A stretch of DNA of 64,000 nt from Pseudomonas rustica (GTDB taxonomy: Bacteria; Pseudomonadota; Gammaproteobacteria; Pseudomonadales; Pseudomonadaceae). The DNA is taken from NCBI RefSeq assembly GCF_018336155.1, contig NZ_JAGYHF010000008.1:62001-126000 (forward strand), read 5' to 3'. Shown one piece after another: positions 28,751-38,232 of the stretch; position 1 is the first letter of the stretch; each line of letters opens with the position of its first letter. The notes beneath the pieces were generated by a model that worked only from the letters and a program-made list of their open reading frames with translations, made no database searches and had not been told where the DNA came from. Made by a program: the position numbers and the translations under genes.

Positions 28751-30166
28751 TCACAGGCCTGCGTGGGCGGCGATGGCGGCGGCGATGGCCAGGGCCAGCT
28801 CTTCGGGTTTGCGCTTGATCGAGTAGTTGGTCAGTTCAGGGTGGCTTTCAACGAAGCTGGTATTGAACTGGCCGCTACGGAATTCCGGGTTGCGCAGGAT
28901 TTCCTGGTAGTACGCGGCGGTGGTCTTCACGCCTTGCAGACGCATGTCGTCCAGCGCCCGCAGACCACGGTCCATCGCCTCTTCCCAGGTCAGTGCCCAG
29001 ACCACCAGTTTCAGGCACATCGAGTCGTAGAACGGCGGAATGGTGTAGCCGGTGTAGATCGCTGTGTCGGTGCGCACGCCCGGACCGCCTGGGGCGTAGT
29101 AACGGGTGATCTTGCCGAAGCTCGGCAGGAAGTTGTTCTTCGGGTCTTCGGCGTTGATGCGGAACTGCAACGCGAAACCACGGTGCTGAATGTCTTCCTG
29201 TTTCACCGACAGCGGCAGGCCGGAAGCGATGCGAATCTGTTCGCGGACGATGTCGATCCCGGTGATTTCTTCGGTGATGGTGTGTTCCACCTGCACCCGG
29301 GTGTTCATCTCCATGAAGTACACCTCGCCCTCGGCGAGCAGGAACTCCACGGTGCCGGCGTTCTCGTAACCCACTGCCTTGGCCGCACGCACCGACAGGT
29401 CGCCGATGTAGGCGCGCTGCTCCGGGGTCAGTTGCGGGCTCGGGGCGATTTCGATGAGCTTCTGGTTGCGGCGCTGGATCGAGCAATCACGCTCGAACAG
29501 GTGCACGACGTTGCCGAAGCTGTCGCCGAGGATCTGCGCTTCGATGTGCTTGGGATTGACGATGCATTTTTCCAGGAACACCTCGGCAGAACCGAACGCC
29601 TTGGTCGCTTCGGAAATCACCCGAGGGAAATTCTGTTCGAGTTCTTCACGGCTGTTGCAGCGACGGATACCGCGACCGCCACCACCGGAGGTGGCCTTGA
29701 GCATCACCGGATAACCGATGCGGTCGCCCTCGACCAAAGCTTCTTCGATGTCGGCGACGTTGCCTTCAGTGCCCGGCGTGACCGGTACGCCGGCCTTGAT
29801 CATGCTGCGGCGCGCTTCGGTCTTGTCGCCCATGCGGCGAATGACCTCTGCCGACGGGCCAATGAACTTGATCCCGCGTTCGGCACAGATATCAGCCAGT
29901 TCGGCGTTTTCCGAGAGGAAACCGTAGCCGGGATGCAGGGCATCGCAACCAGTTTCCACGGCGAGGTTCACCAGTTTGCGCGGGTTGAGGTAACCGGCGA
30001 GTGGCTCGGCACCGATGCTGTGGGCCTCGTCCGCACGCTTCACATGCAACGCATGACGGTCGGCGTCGGAAAAAATCGCAACCGAGCGAATGCCCATTTC
30101 GGCGCAGGCTCGCACGATTCGTACGGCAATCTCACCACGGTTGGCGATCAGGATCTTTGTTATCAC
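28751..30166 (-). CDS. pycA: pyruvate carboxylase subunit A (biotin carboxylase)
   Basis: The 471-aa ATP-grasp enzyme that carboxylates the biotin on subunit B. It begins with a GTG codon (VITKILIANRGE...) preceded by AAGGGA; the in-frame upstream extension lacks a plausible start. Visible motifs are ANRGEIAVRI near residue 10, the glycine-rich ATP loop GGGGRGIRR near 164, and MEMNTRVQVEHTITEEITG near 285, holding the bicarbonate/biotin-site residues. It could be mistaken for AccC of acetyl-CoA carboxylase, but the downstream oadA gene and the divergent LysR gene match the Pseudomonas pycA-pycB-pycR arrangement. Confidence 0.92.
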   Translation of the reverse strand: MITKILIANRGEIAVRIVRACAEMGIRSVAIFSDADRHALHVKRADEAHSIGAEPLAGYLNPRKLVNLAVETGCDALHPGYGFLSENAELADICAERGIKFIGPSAEVIRRMGDKTEARRSMIKAGVPVTPGTEGNVADIEEALVEGDRIGYPVMLKATSGGGGRGIRRCNSREELEQNFPRVISEATKAFGSAEVFLEKCIVNPKHIEAQILGDSFGNVVHLFERDCSIQRRNQKLIEIAPSPQLTPEQRAYIGDLSVRAAKAVGYENAGTVEFLLAEGEVYFMEMNTRVQVEHTITEEITGIDIVREQIRIASGLPLSVKQEDIQHRGFALQFRINAEDPKNNFLPSFGKITRYYAPGGPGVRTDTAIYTGYTIPPFYDSMCLKLVVWALTWEEAMDRGLRALDDMRLQGVKTTAAYYQEILRNPEFRSGQFNTSFVESHPELTNYSIKRKPEELALAIAAAIAAHAGL

Positions 30167-30303
30167 TTGGAGGTTCCCTTGAGCCGGTGGCACCACGACC
30201 TGCTAGACCCAGGTCGACGCGTGACCAAATGTTTCAATTTAGTCGCAGATCCACACTAGCGCTCATAAGGGATTAACAAAAATGAATAATAATTGGGTTA
30301 GCC

Positions 30304-30319
30304 ATAAGTAAAGACTTAT
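30304..30319. promoter_or_regulatory. candidate operator between pycA and the LysR gene
   Basis: ATAAGT-AAAG-ACTTAT is a perfect 16-bp inverted repeat with a 4-bp centre, in the AT-rich 190-bp divergent region, 38 bp before the LysR start. It has the dyad form of a LysR binding site, although the spacing is one base longer than the usual T-N11-A. Confidence 0.5.
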
Positions 30320-30356
30320 AGTTCGAACATCTACCCGCGCGCCGAGCCCGAATAAA

Positions 30357-31319
30357 ATGCGTAAGTCCTTGATGCGTATGACATTGCGTCAGCTGCAGAT
30401 CTTCAACGAGGTGTGTGATTTACGCTCTTACAGCCGCGCCGCGGATGAAATGTCGCTCACCCAACCGGCGGTTAGCCTGCAAATAAAGCAGCTGGAAGAG
30501 CTGATCGGCCAGCCATTATTCGATTATGTCGGCAAAAAACTCTACATGACCGAAGCCGCTGAAGCCCTTCAGCGCGCCAGCCGGGACATCTTCGGGCGCC
30601 TGGAAAACCTCGATATGCAGCTGTCGGACATGCAGGGCTCGCTGCAGGGTCAGCTGAAACTGGCGGTGGAATCCAGCGCCAAATATTTCGTCCCGCACCT
30701 GTTTGCCGCGTTTAAACGCCAGCACCCGGAAGTGAATCTGCAACTGACCGTGGTCAACCGCGGCCAGGTCATTCGCAGGCTGTCGGACAACCGTGACGAT
30801 CTGGTGATCATGTCGATGGTGCCGCAGGACATGGGCCTGGAATTTTTGCCATTCCTCAACAACCCGATTGTTGCCGTGGCGCGCCCGGATCACCCGTTGG
30901 CGCACATGGGCCCGCTGCGTTTACAGGATCTGGAACCTTACACGCTGCTGATCCGCGAGCCGGGCTCGGGTACGCGATTGGCGTGTGAAGAGTATTTCAA
31001 AGAGAAACGCGTGCACTTCACTCAGACTCAAGAAGTGGCGTCGGCCGAAGCGCAGCGTGAATGTGTGCAAGCGGGTCTGGGCCTGGCGCTGTTGACGCGC
31101 CACGCCCTGAACCTGGAGCTGGCGACTGGCGGGCTCGTCGAGCTGCCGGTCGAGGAATTGCCGCTGTTCCGTAGCTGGTGCCTGGTGCAAGCGAAAGCCA
31201 AACGCTTGTCACCGGTGGCGCACGCCTTCCTGGCGTTTATCCGCAGCGAACGCGTGCAGATCAGCGCGCTGGTTGAGCGCTTCGACGGGAAGCTACGGGT
31301 GCCGCCTGCCAGTGAGTGA
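30357..31319 (+). CDS. pycR: LysR-family regulator of pyruvate carboxylase
   Basis: A 320-aa LysR protein. The N-terminal helix-turn-helix is clear (LRQLQIFNEVCDLRSYSRAA then LTQPAVSLQIKQLEELIGQP), with the family sensor domain from about residue 95 to 300. Gene position, divergent from pycA, matches P. aeruginosa pycR. ATG codons at 30357, 30372 and 30378 are all possible starts; the first is used because the preceding residues are conserved in relatives as I recall them, and its ribosome site is weak. The last 59 bp overlap a small gene on the other strand. Confidence 0.88.
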   Translation: MRKSLMRMTLRQLQIFNEVCDLRSYSRAADEMSLTQPAVSLQIKQLEELIGQPLFDYVGKKLYMTEAAEALQRASRDIFGRLENLDMQLSDMQGSLQGQLKLAVESSAKYFVPHLFAAFKRQHPEVNLQLTVVNRGQVIRRLSDNRDDLVIMSMVPQDMGLEFLPFLNNPIVAVARPDHPLAHMGPLRLQDLEPYTLLIREPGSGTRLACEEYFKEKRVHFTQTQEVASAEAQRECVQAGLGLALLTRHALNLELATGGLVELPVEELPLFRSWCLVQAKAKRLSPVAHAFLAFIRSERVQISALVERFDGKLRVPPASE

Positions 31320-31464
31320 TATCGGGAAAGTCGCCGATTTCGGCTTGAAGCTGACGGAGTTCGAAGCGATCTTCGATAGCGCGGCGAAATTCCATGCGGC
31401 GCTGGTCTTCCTGCTGACGACGGGTTTTCGCGGCGCTGTTGCGTTCTTCGTAGGGCTGAGCCAT
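31261..31464 (-). CDS. small conserved protein, PA3496-like
   Basis: A 67-aa charged protein beginning MAQPYEERNSAAKTRRQQED, with a central KTRRQQEDQRRMEFRRAIEDR-type segment that resembles the small PA3496 family of pseudomonads. The case for a real gene is an excellent ribosome site (TTGGGAGA, 8 nt before the ATG) and the family-like sequence. Its 3' end runs 59 bp into the convergent pycR gene, so the two transcripts would overlap. Function unknown. Confidence 0.6.
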   Translation of the reverse strand: MAQPYEERNSAAKTRRQQEDQRRMEFRRAIEDRFELRQLQAEIGDFPDITHWQAAPVASRRSAQPAR

Positions 31465-31545
31465 TTCGAGTCTCCCAAGGCGATGACGGGAGTTTCACGA
31501 TAGGCGGCGGGGATGACGGTTTGATGAAAGTTGCCGACAACAAAG

Positions 31546-31614
31546 CAAAAGATCGCAGCCTTCGGCAGCTCCTACATTGACCGTGTAGGAGCTGCCGAAG
31601 GCTGCGATCTTTTG
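31546..31614. repeat. inverted repeat of the aaaagatcgcagcc...ggcagctcctac family
   Basis: AAAAGATCGCAGCCTTCGGC onward and its exact inverse GCCGAAGGCTGCGATCTTTT form a near-perfect hairpin ending 3 bp from the RpiR stop codon. The T-rich ends could terminate transcription from that gene. Confidence 0.87.
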
Positions 31615-31617
31615 ATC

Positions 31618-32484
31618 TTAATCATCCAGAGCTTTGGCTGCCTTGGGCGACAAACGCAAACTACGCAGACTGCGCTTCACGCTCTTGAGGTGGTTAACCA
31701 GGCTCGGCCCACGCGCCATGGCCACGCCCATCGCCAACACATCAATCACCACCAGGTGCGCGATACGCGAGGTCAGCGGCGTATAGATTTCGGTGTCTTC
31801 ATGCACATCGATCGCCAGATTAACAGTCGACAACTCGGCCAACGGCGTCTGGCTCGGGCACAAGGTAATCAACGACGCCCCGCTCTCACGCACCAGATTG
31901 GCGGTGATCAGCAAATCCTTGGAGCGCCCGGACTGGGAAATACAGATCGCCACATCGGTCGGCTTCAACGTCACCGCCGACATCGCCTGCATGTGCGGAT
32001 CGGAGTACGCCGCTGCGGTCAGCAATAAACGGAAGAACTTGTGCTGCGCATCCGCCGCGACCGCGCCCGACGCGCCAAACCCATAGAACTCAACACGCTG
32101 CGCCTGCGACATCAACGTCACCGCACGCTGCAACTCAATCGGATCGAGCTTCTCGCGAACCTCCATCAACGTGTGCAACGTGGTGTCGAAAATCTTCAGG
32201 CTGTAATCGGCAACCGAGTCGTCTTCATGGATCGCGAACTGCCCGAAGCTGGCACCGGCCGCAAGGCTCTGCGCTAACTTCAGTTTGAGATCCTGAAAAC
32301 CGGAGCAACCGATGGCGCGACAGAAGCGCACGATGGTCGGCTCACTGATGCCGACGTTGTGGGCCAGGTCGGCCATGGAACTGTGCATCACGGCCGCAGG
32401 GTCAAGCAGCACGTGGTCGGCGACCTTGAGCTCCGACTTGCGTAACAGGTGACGTGACTGGGCGATGTGTTGCAGCAGATTCAA
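31618..32484 (-). CDS. MurR/RpiR-family (HexR-like) regulator
   Basis: A 288-aa regulator with an N-terminal RpiR helix-turn-helix (SSMADLAHNVGISEPTIVRFCRAIGCSGFQDLK, residues about 35-67) and a C-terminal sugar-isomerase (SIS) domain at about 125-255 (VEFYGFGASGAVAADAQHKF; CISQSGRSKDLL), which usually senses a phosphosugar. The start must be the TTG at 32484: a stop codon lies seven codons upstream, no ATG occurs until residue 33, and GAAGAG sits at the right distance. It matches the locus position of P. aeruginosa PA5438, a HexR paralogue, but the zwf-type gene found next to that one is not here. Confidence 0.88.
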   Translation of the reverse strand: MNLLQHIAQSRHLLRKSELKVADHVLLDPAAVMHSSMADLAHNVGISEPTIVRFCRAIGCSGFQDLKLKLAQSLAAGASFGQFAIHEDDSVADYSLKIFDTTLHTLMEVREKLDPIELQRAVTLMSQAQRVEFYGFGASGAVAADAQHKFFRLLLTAAAYSDPHMQAMSAVTLKPTDVAICISQSGRSKDLLITANLVRESGASLITLCPSQTPLAELSTVNLAIDVHEDTEIYTPLTSRIAHLVVIDVLAMGVAMARGPSLVNHLKSVKRSLRSLRLSPKAAKALDD

Positions 32485-32523
32485 GGGGCTGGACTCTTCT
32501 TATGGGCAAGGATGTAGCACGCT

Positions 32524-32538
32524 TGTAGTTATACTACA
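32524..32538. promoter_or_regulatory. HexR/RpiR-type operator
   Basis: TGTAGT-TAT-ACTACA is a perfect 6-3-6 palindrome 40 bp before the RpiR start codon. It fits the TTGT-N7/8-ACAA style of Pseudomonas HexR sites and suggests autoregulation. Confidence 0.6.
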
Positions 32539-32611
32539 CGAATTGGCTTTTTGCCTGCTCAATGCGTAACTCCATGTCCCCATATCAGGCGCGATGGGGT
32601 GCATGTAGCCC

Positions 32612-35482
32612 TTAAAGCGGTTTTTCCTGATTGCGCAAAAGCCCGGCCAGACCGGCAGCCTCCACCGGACGACTGATCAGATAGCCCTGCACCTCATCGC
32701 AACGTTCGGCGCGTAAAAATTCCAGCTGATCCTGCCGTTCAACGCCCTCCGCGACCACTTTCAGCGACAGCCCGTGGGCCATGGCGATGATCGCGCGGGT
32801 AATCGCCGCATCCTCACTGCCCTCGCCCAATCCGCGTATGAACGCCTGATCGATCTTCACGTAATCCACCGGAATACGCTTGAGATAACTCAGTGACGAA
32901 TAGCCGGTGCCGAAGTCGTCGATCGCCAGTTTCACGCCCAGATCGCGCAGTTGCTGGAAGGTCGCGATGATGTGTTCGACGCTGTCGAGCAACTGGCTTT
33001 CGGTCAGTTCCAGTTCGAGGTAGTGCGGCGCCAGACCGGTTTCCTCCAGCACCTGACGCACCAGACTGACCAGTTTGCCCTGACGCAATTGATGCACCGA
33101 GAGGTTCACCGAAACGCGGATCGGCTCCAGCCCTTGCCGCTGCCATTCGCACGCCTGCCAGCAAGCCTGACGCAGGACGAATTCGCCGATCGGGCCGATC
33201 AGCCCGGTCTCCTCGGCCAGCCCGATAAAATCCCCCGGCGGCACCCGGCCCATGGTCGGATGATCCCAGCGCACCAGTGCTTCCGCCGCGTTCAAGCGCC
33301 CCGATTCGAGGCACAGCTTCGGCTGGTAAAACACTTTGAGCTGCTTGTCTTCGATGGCTTTGCGCAACTGGTTTTCCAGCTGCAAGCGCTCAAGGGTGCT
33401 GGCCTGCAGGCTCTCGGTGTAGAACTGGAAGTTGTTGCCGCCGAGGTGTTTGGCGTGTTGCATGGCCATGTTCGATTGACTGACCAGCGCAGCAATTTCC
33501 CGCGCGTTGTCCGGCAACATGCTGATGCCCATCGAGGCGCTGACCACCAGTTCATGCCCTTCCACCGTCAGCGGCAAACGCAGCTTGGCCGACAATCGCG
33601 TAGCGACCCGTGCCAGACTCGACAGGTTGCCGTAAGCATCGAACAGCACCGCAAATTCATCGCCGGACAAACGCGCAATGGTGTCGGCCTCCGGCAACGC
33701 GTTGACCAGCCGCCGCGCCATCTTCTGCAACAACTGGTCAGCGACTTCATGACCGAGACTGTCGTTGAGCAATTTGAAGCGATCCAGATTGATGTGCAGC
33801 AACGCCAGACTGCGCCGGCCCTGACGTGAACGTTGATGCGCTTCGTGCAGACGCTCGCGGAACAGCGAGCGATTGGCCAACCCGGTGAGTTCGTCGTAAT
33901 GGGTCAGGTAACGCATGCGCTCTTCGGATTCGCGTCGCGCAGAGAGATCGGCGAAGAAGCCGACGATATGGCTGACATTGCCGCGACTGTCGCGCACCGC
34001 ATTCAATTGCAGCCACTGCGGATACAGCTCGCCGTTCTTGCGCGTCTCGACCAACTCACCCTGCCAACTGCCGTGCTGCTCCAGTGCATGACGGATCGCC
34101 ACGTAATGACGGCGCGCATCGCGGCTGCACGGCAGTTCGACGACGTTGCGCCCGAGCATGTCGTCGATGTCGTAACCGGTGACACGACTGAACGCCTGAT
34201 TGATCGCGATCAGCGCGTAGTTCGGGTCGAGAATGACGATGCCTTCGCTGGCCGCTTCAAAAACCGTCGCCGCCAGTCGTTGCTGTTCTTCGAGGCTTTT
34301 ACTGACGCTGATGTCGCGCCGGGTGCCGACCATGCGGATTACGCGTCCGCTGTCACTGCGCTCCACCGCGCGGCCACGGTCTTCGATCCACACCCAATGA
34401 CCGTCGCCATGACGCACGCGGTACTCAATCTGATAATCCTCGGTGCGACCCTTTAAATGCTCGGTCAGCGCGAGTTTGAGGTTGGGCACGTCTTCGGGGT
34501 GCAATCGCGGTTTGAGATCGCGCAGCAACGCCGTGACGTATTCCGGGGCGAGGCCGAACAGTTCCTGAATCTGCGTGTGATGGACTTCGTCGGTTTGCAG
34601 GTTCCAGTCCCACAGCCCCAGCTCACTGGCTTTCAACGCCAGCGCCAGCCGCGCTTCGCTTTTGCTCAGAGCCTGATTGGCGGCGTCCAGTTCGCGGCTG
34701 CGCTGGGCAACACGATCCTCAAGGGCGACCTGGGCTTCACGCAACTTGCCCTCGGCACAGCGCCGGTGGTCGATCTCCTTGGCCAGTTCCTGATTGAGTT
34801 GCTCGCTACGGGATTGGGTCTGTTGCAGGTGTTCAATGAGGTGCTGATTCTGAAAGCGCCGCAGCAAGCCGCGATCGATCAGCCGATTGACCTGCCACGC
34901 CACCACACTCAGCGAGCCGAGCAAGATCAACCCGAGCCAGCCCCAACCGCGCGCCTGCTCGTCGCCGCCCCAAAACAGATAGCCAATCGCTGGCAACAGA
35001 CACGGCAAGGTGAAGGACAAAAACGCGGGCAGACTCACCGCGTACGCGACACTGGCCGACAATGTCGCGGCGCCAATCAGGCCGAACACCCAGGCTTGCT
35101 GCATAAAGTTGTCGGCGGGCACCAGGGCGATGCCGGCGCCGGCGAGCGTCAGGCCGGTCATGGTCGAGCCGAGCAGGAACATTCGGCGCCAGATCGGCTG
35201 CGCCTGTCGATTGGGAATGGCGGAATCGAACGCGGCCACTTGGATCACCCGCAGCGCGACCAGCGACAGCAACCACACCAGCCAAATACTGACCACGAAG
35301 TAGCGCTGCGGGCTCCAGAGCAAACCGGCGCAGACCAGACCATTGATCAACATGAACAGCGTGGGCAATAAAGAACCCTGATACAGCAGGCGCGTGCGCT
35401 CGACCGCCATCTCGGTGGCGTAGTGCTTGCGGATAACCCGGGGTTCCACAGAGGGGCCCGACAGTTCGGAGCTGAGGGTCAT
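32612..35482 (-). CDS. membrane-bound PAS-GGDEF-EAL cyclic-di-GMP enzyme
   Basis: A 956-aa inner-membrane protein that makes and/or degrades cyclic di-GMP. Residues about 30-190 hold about six membrane segments, followed by a coiled coil (to about 290), two PAS domains (about 275-400 and 405-520), a GGDEF domain with the active-site variant SGDEF near residue 604, and an EAL domain with EALVRW near 732 and DDFGTGYSSL near 860. The EAL residues look intact, so phosphodiesterase activity is likely; SGDEF may still be cyclase-active or only bind GTP. The start chosen (MTLSSELSGPS) has a poor ribosome site and is uncertain. The position next to uvrD matches P. aeruginosa PA5442. Confidence 0.9.
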   Translation of the reverse strand: MTLSSELSGPSVEPRVIRKHYATEMAVERTRLLYQGSLLPTLFMLINGLVCAGLLWSPQRYFVVSIWLVWLLSLVALRVIQVAAFDSAIPNRQAQPIWRRMFLLGSTMTGLTLAGAGIALVPADNFMQQAWVFGLIGAATLSASVAYAVSLPAFLSFTLPCLLPAIGYLFWGGDEQARGWGWLGLILLGSLSVVAWQVNRLIDRGLLRRFQNQHLIEHLQQTQSRSEQLNQELAKEIDHRRCAEGKLREAQVALEDRVAQRSRELDAANQALSKSEARLALALKASELGLWDWNLQTDEVHHTQIQELFGLAPEYVTALLRDLKPRLHPEDVPNLKLALTEHLKGRTEDYQIEYRVRHGDGHWVWIEDRGRAVERSDSGRVIRMVGTRRDISVSKSLEEQQRLAATVFEAASEGIVILDPNYALIAINQAFSRVTGYDIDDMLGRNVVELPCSRDARRHYVAIRHALEQHGSWQGELVETRKNGELYPQWLQLNAVRDSRGNVSHIVGFFADLSARRESEERMRYLTHYDELTGLANRSLFRERLHEAHQRSRQGRRSLALLHINLDRFKLLNDSLGHEVADQLLQKMARRLVNALPEADTIARLSGDEFAVLFDAYGNLSSLARVATRLSAKLRLPLTVEGHELVVSASMGISMLPDNAREIAALVSQSNMAMQHAKHLGGNNFQFYTESLQASTLERLQLENQLRKAIEDKQLKVFYQPKLCLESGRLNAAEALVRWDHPTMGRVPPGDFIGLAEETGLIGPIGEFVLRQACWQACEWQRQGLEPIRVSVNLSVHQLRQGKLVSLVRQVLEETGLAPHYLELELTESQLLDSVEHIIATFQQLRDLGVKLAIDDFGTGYSSLSYLKRIPVDYVKIDQAFIRGLGEGSEDAAITRAIIAMAHGLSLKVVAEGVERQDQLEFLRAERCDEVQGYLISRPVEAAGLAGLLRNQEKPL

Positions 35483-35739
35483 GGGCAACGTTCTTGTTCT
35501 TATAAGGAGGGCGTGCGCCCGAAACGTGGACGGAGCATACACAAGCCGATCAACTTGCCAAACCACGCCAGATCATAATTTGCGCAAAACTTTTCCCCCC
35601 TCAGGCACCGTTGAAACCCGCAGAGCCAAGCGGGCCAACGGCTGTCGCCGGTGACCGACCGGTCGTCATTGGCAGCACTTTCATCGGCTAATGCAAAGCT
35701 CGGTTTGCCCGGGCCTGCGGCGCACCCTAGAATGCCCCG

Positions 35740-37923
35740 ATGCGCGATGATCTCTCCCTTCTGCTGAACTCCCTCAACGATGCCCAACGCCAGGCTGTAG
35801 CAGCCTCCGTTGGCCGTCAGTTGGTCCTGGCCGGTGCTGGCTCCGGTAAAACCCGAGTGCTGGTGCACCGTATCGCCTGGTTGATCCAGGTCGAAAACGC
35901 CTCGCCCCACTCCATTCTGTCGGTGACCTTCACCAACAAGGCCGCTGCCGAGATGCGTCACCGCATCGAGCAGTTGCTGGGGATCAACCCGGCCGGCATG
36001 TGGGTCGGCACCTTCCACGGCCTCGCGCACCGCTTGTTGCGGGCGCACTGGCAGGAAGCGGGCTTGAGCCAGACGTTTCAGATTCTCGACAGCGACGACC
36101 AGCAACGGCTGGTCAAGCGGGTGATCCGCGAGCTGGGTCTCGACGAGCAACGCTGGCCGGCCCGTCAGGCGCAGTGGTTCATCAACGGCCAGAAAGACGA
36201 AGGTCTGCGGCCGCAACATATTCAGGCCAGCGGCGATTTGTACCTGGCGACCATGCGCAGCATTTACGAAGCCTACGAGGCGGCGTGCCTGCGCGCGGGT
36301 GTAATCGACTTCTCCGAACTGCTGCTGCGCGCCCTCGATTTGTGGCGCGATCACCCGGGCCTGTTGGCGCACTACCAAAAGCGCTTCCGCCATATTCTGG
36401 TGGACGAGTTCCAGGACACCAACGCCGTGCAGTACGCCTGGTTGCGCCTGCTCGGCAAGGGCGGCGATAGCCTGATGGTTGTCGGCGACGACGACCAGTC
36501 GATTTACGGCTGGCGCGGCGCGAAGATCGAGAACATTCATCAGTACTCGTCCGACTTCGCCGATTCGGTGACCATTCGTCTTGAGCAGAACTACCGCTCC
36601 ACCGCCGGCATCCTCAAGGCTGCCAACGCCTTGATCGCCAACAACACAGGACGCCTCGGCAAAGAGCTGTGGACGGACGGCGGCGATGGCGAGGCGATCA
36701 ATCTGTACGCCGCGTTCAACGAACACGACGAAGCACGCTACGTTGTCGAAACCATCGAAAGCGCGCTGAAAACAGGCTTGGCCCGTAGCGATATCGCGAT
36801 TCTCTATCGCTCCAACGCCCAATCGCGCGTTTTGGAAGAAGCCTTGCTACGCGAGCGTATTCCGTATCGCATCTATGGCGGTCAGCGCTTCTTCGAGCGT
36901 GCGGAAATCAAGAACGCCATGGCGTATCTGCGTTTGCTCGAAGGTCGCGGTAACGACGCGGCGCTGGAACGGGTGATCAACGTTCCGGCCCGTGGCATCG
37001 GCGAGAAAACCGTCGAAGCCATCCGCGAGCACGCACGTCACAGCGATGTGTCGATGTGGGAAGCCATGCGCCTGCTGGTCGCCAACAAAGGCCTGACCGG
37101 TCGTGCGGCGGGTGCTTTGGGCGCGTTTATCGAGCTGATCGAGAACCTCGCCGCCAAGTGCGCCGAGATGCCGCTGCACTTGATGACGCAAACCGTCATC
37201 GAGCAATCCGGCCTCATCGCTTATCACGAAGCGGAAAAAGGCGAGAAAGGCCAGGCTCGGGTAGAAAACCTTGAGGAACTGGTCAGCGCCGCGCGCAACT
37301 TCGAGAACAACGAAGAAGACGAAGAGCTGACGCCACTGGCGGCATTCCTCGGCCACGCTTCGCTGGAGGCCGGCGACACTCAGGCTGACGAGCACGAAGA
37401 CAGCATTCAGTTAATGACGCTGCACAGCGCCAAAGGCCTGGAATTTCCTTACGTGTTCCTCGTGGGCATGGAAGAAGGCCTGTTCCCGCACAAGATGAGC
37501 CTGGAAGAGCCGGGACGTCTTGAGGAAGAACGACGTCTGGCTTACGTCGGCATCACCCGGGCGATGCAGAATCTGGTGATGACCTACGCTGAAACCCGAC
37601 GCCTGTACGGCAGCGAAACCTACAACAAGGTCTCGCGTTTCGTACGCGAAGTGCCGAAAGGTCTGATTCAGGAAGTCCGTTTGTCGAACAGCGTCAGCCG
37701 ACCGTTCGGCGGCAATCAGTCGATGAGCGGCAGCAACCTGTTCGCCGGCAGTGAAATTCCGGAAACCGGGTTGAGTCTGGGCCAGGCGGTACGCCATTCG
37801 ATCTTTGGTGAGGGCGTGATCCTTAACTTCGAAGGCGCGGGTGCGCAGGCACGGGTGCAGGTGAATTTCAGCGAAGGCAGCAAGTGGCTGATGCTCGGTT
37901 ACGCCAAGCTGGAAGCTATCTAA
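35740..37923 (+). CDS. uvrD: DNA helicase II
   Basis: A 727-aa SF1A 3'-5' helicase for nucleotide-excision and mismatch repair. All family motifs are readable: Walker A AGAGSGKT near residue 32, TFTNKAAAEMRHR (Ia), DEFQDTN (Walker B/II) near 221, GDDDQSIYGWRGA (III) near 249, QNYRST (IV), MTLHSAKGLEFPYVFLVGMEEGLFP (V) near 560, and EEERRLAYVGITRA (VI) near 594. The last 60 residues carry the HSIFGEGVILNFEG Tudor-like tail that contacts RNA polymerase in UvrD. I did not find a convincing LexA box upstream. Confidence 0.97.
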   Translation: MRDDLSLLLNSLNDAQRQAVAASVGRQLVLAGAGSGKTRVLVHRIAWLIQVENASPHSILSVTFTNKAAAEMRHRIEQLLGINPAGMWVGTFHGLAHRLLRAHWQEAGLSQTFQILDSDDQQRLVKRVIRELGLDEQRWPARQAQWFINGQKDEGLRPQHIQASGDLYLATMRSIYEAYEAACLRAGVIDFSELLLRALDLWRDHPGLLAHYQKRFRHILVDEFQDTNAVQYAWLRLLGKGGDSLMVVGDDDQSIYGWRGAKIENIHQYSSDFADSVTIRLEQNYRSTAGILKAANALIANNTGRLGKELWTDGGDGEAINLYAAFNEHDEARYVVETIESALKTGLARSDIAILYRSNAQSRVLEEALLRERIPYRIYGGQRFFERAEIKNAMAYLRLLEGRGNDAALERVINVPARGIGEKTVEAIREHARHSDVSMWEAMRLLVANKGLTGRAAGALGAFIELIENLAAKCAEMPLHLMTQTVIEQSGLIAYHEAEKGEKGQARVENLEELVSAARNFENNEEDEELTPLAAFLGHASLEAGDTQADEHEDSIQLMTLHSAKGLEFPYVFLVGMEEGLFPHKMSLEEPGRLEEERRLAYVGITRAMQNLVMTYAETRRLYGSETYNKVSRFVREVPKGLIQEVRLSNSVSRPFGGNQSMSGSNLFAGSEIPETGLSLGQAVRHSIFGEGVILNFEGAGAQARVQVNFSEGSKWLMLGYAKLEAI

Positions 37924-37949
37924 GCCCCATTCAATTGCTCTTTGCTCTT

Positions 37950-38041
37950 TGTAGGAGCCGAGCTTGCTCGCGAAAGCGGCGGAACATTCAACTGTTGTGT
38001 TGACTGACAGACCGCCTTCGCGAGCAAGCTCGGCTCCTACA
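37950..38041. repeat. paired inverted REP element (gtaggagccgagcttgctcgcga type)
   Basis: Inverse arms TGTAGGAGCCGAGCTTGCTC and GAGCAAGCTCGGCTCCTACA lie 26 bp after uvrD. The 309-bp gene-free stretch 37924-38232 holds this element; its second half (38042-38232) should carry the promoter of the Tim44-like gene, which I could not define. Confidence 0.87.
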
Positions 38042-38232
38042 GGGTTTGATGTTTTGAGCCAAAATCCGGCTGAACCAGTCCCCTTTTCCTACAGCCAAAA
38101 GTACATCCGCTGATTGCCTCGCGAAGCTGAACGCAACCTGTCAGGCAAAAGCCCGAAACACTCTCTCGCTAGCCAGTAACACTTCAGCTGTGCAACATGG
38201 CGCGCGTGTCTCCACAAACGGGAAATCCCTTT

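Noticed and set aside
26931..30166. Na+-pumping oxaloacetate decarboxylase instead of pyruvate carboxylase
   Set aside because: No membrane beta or gamma subunit genes are present and the partner is a biotin carboxylase.
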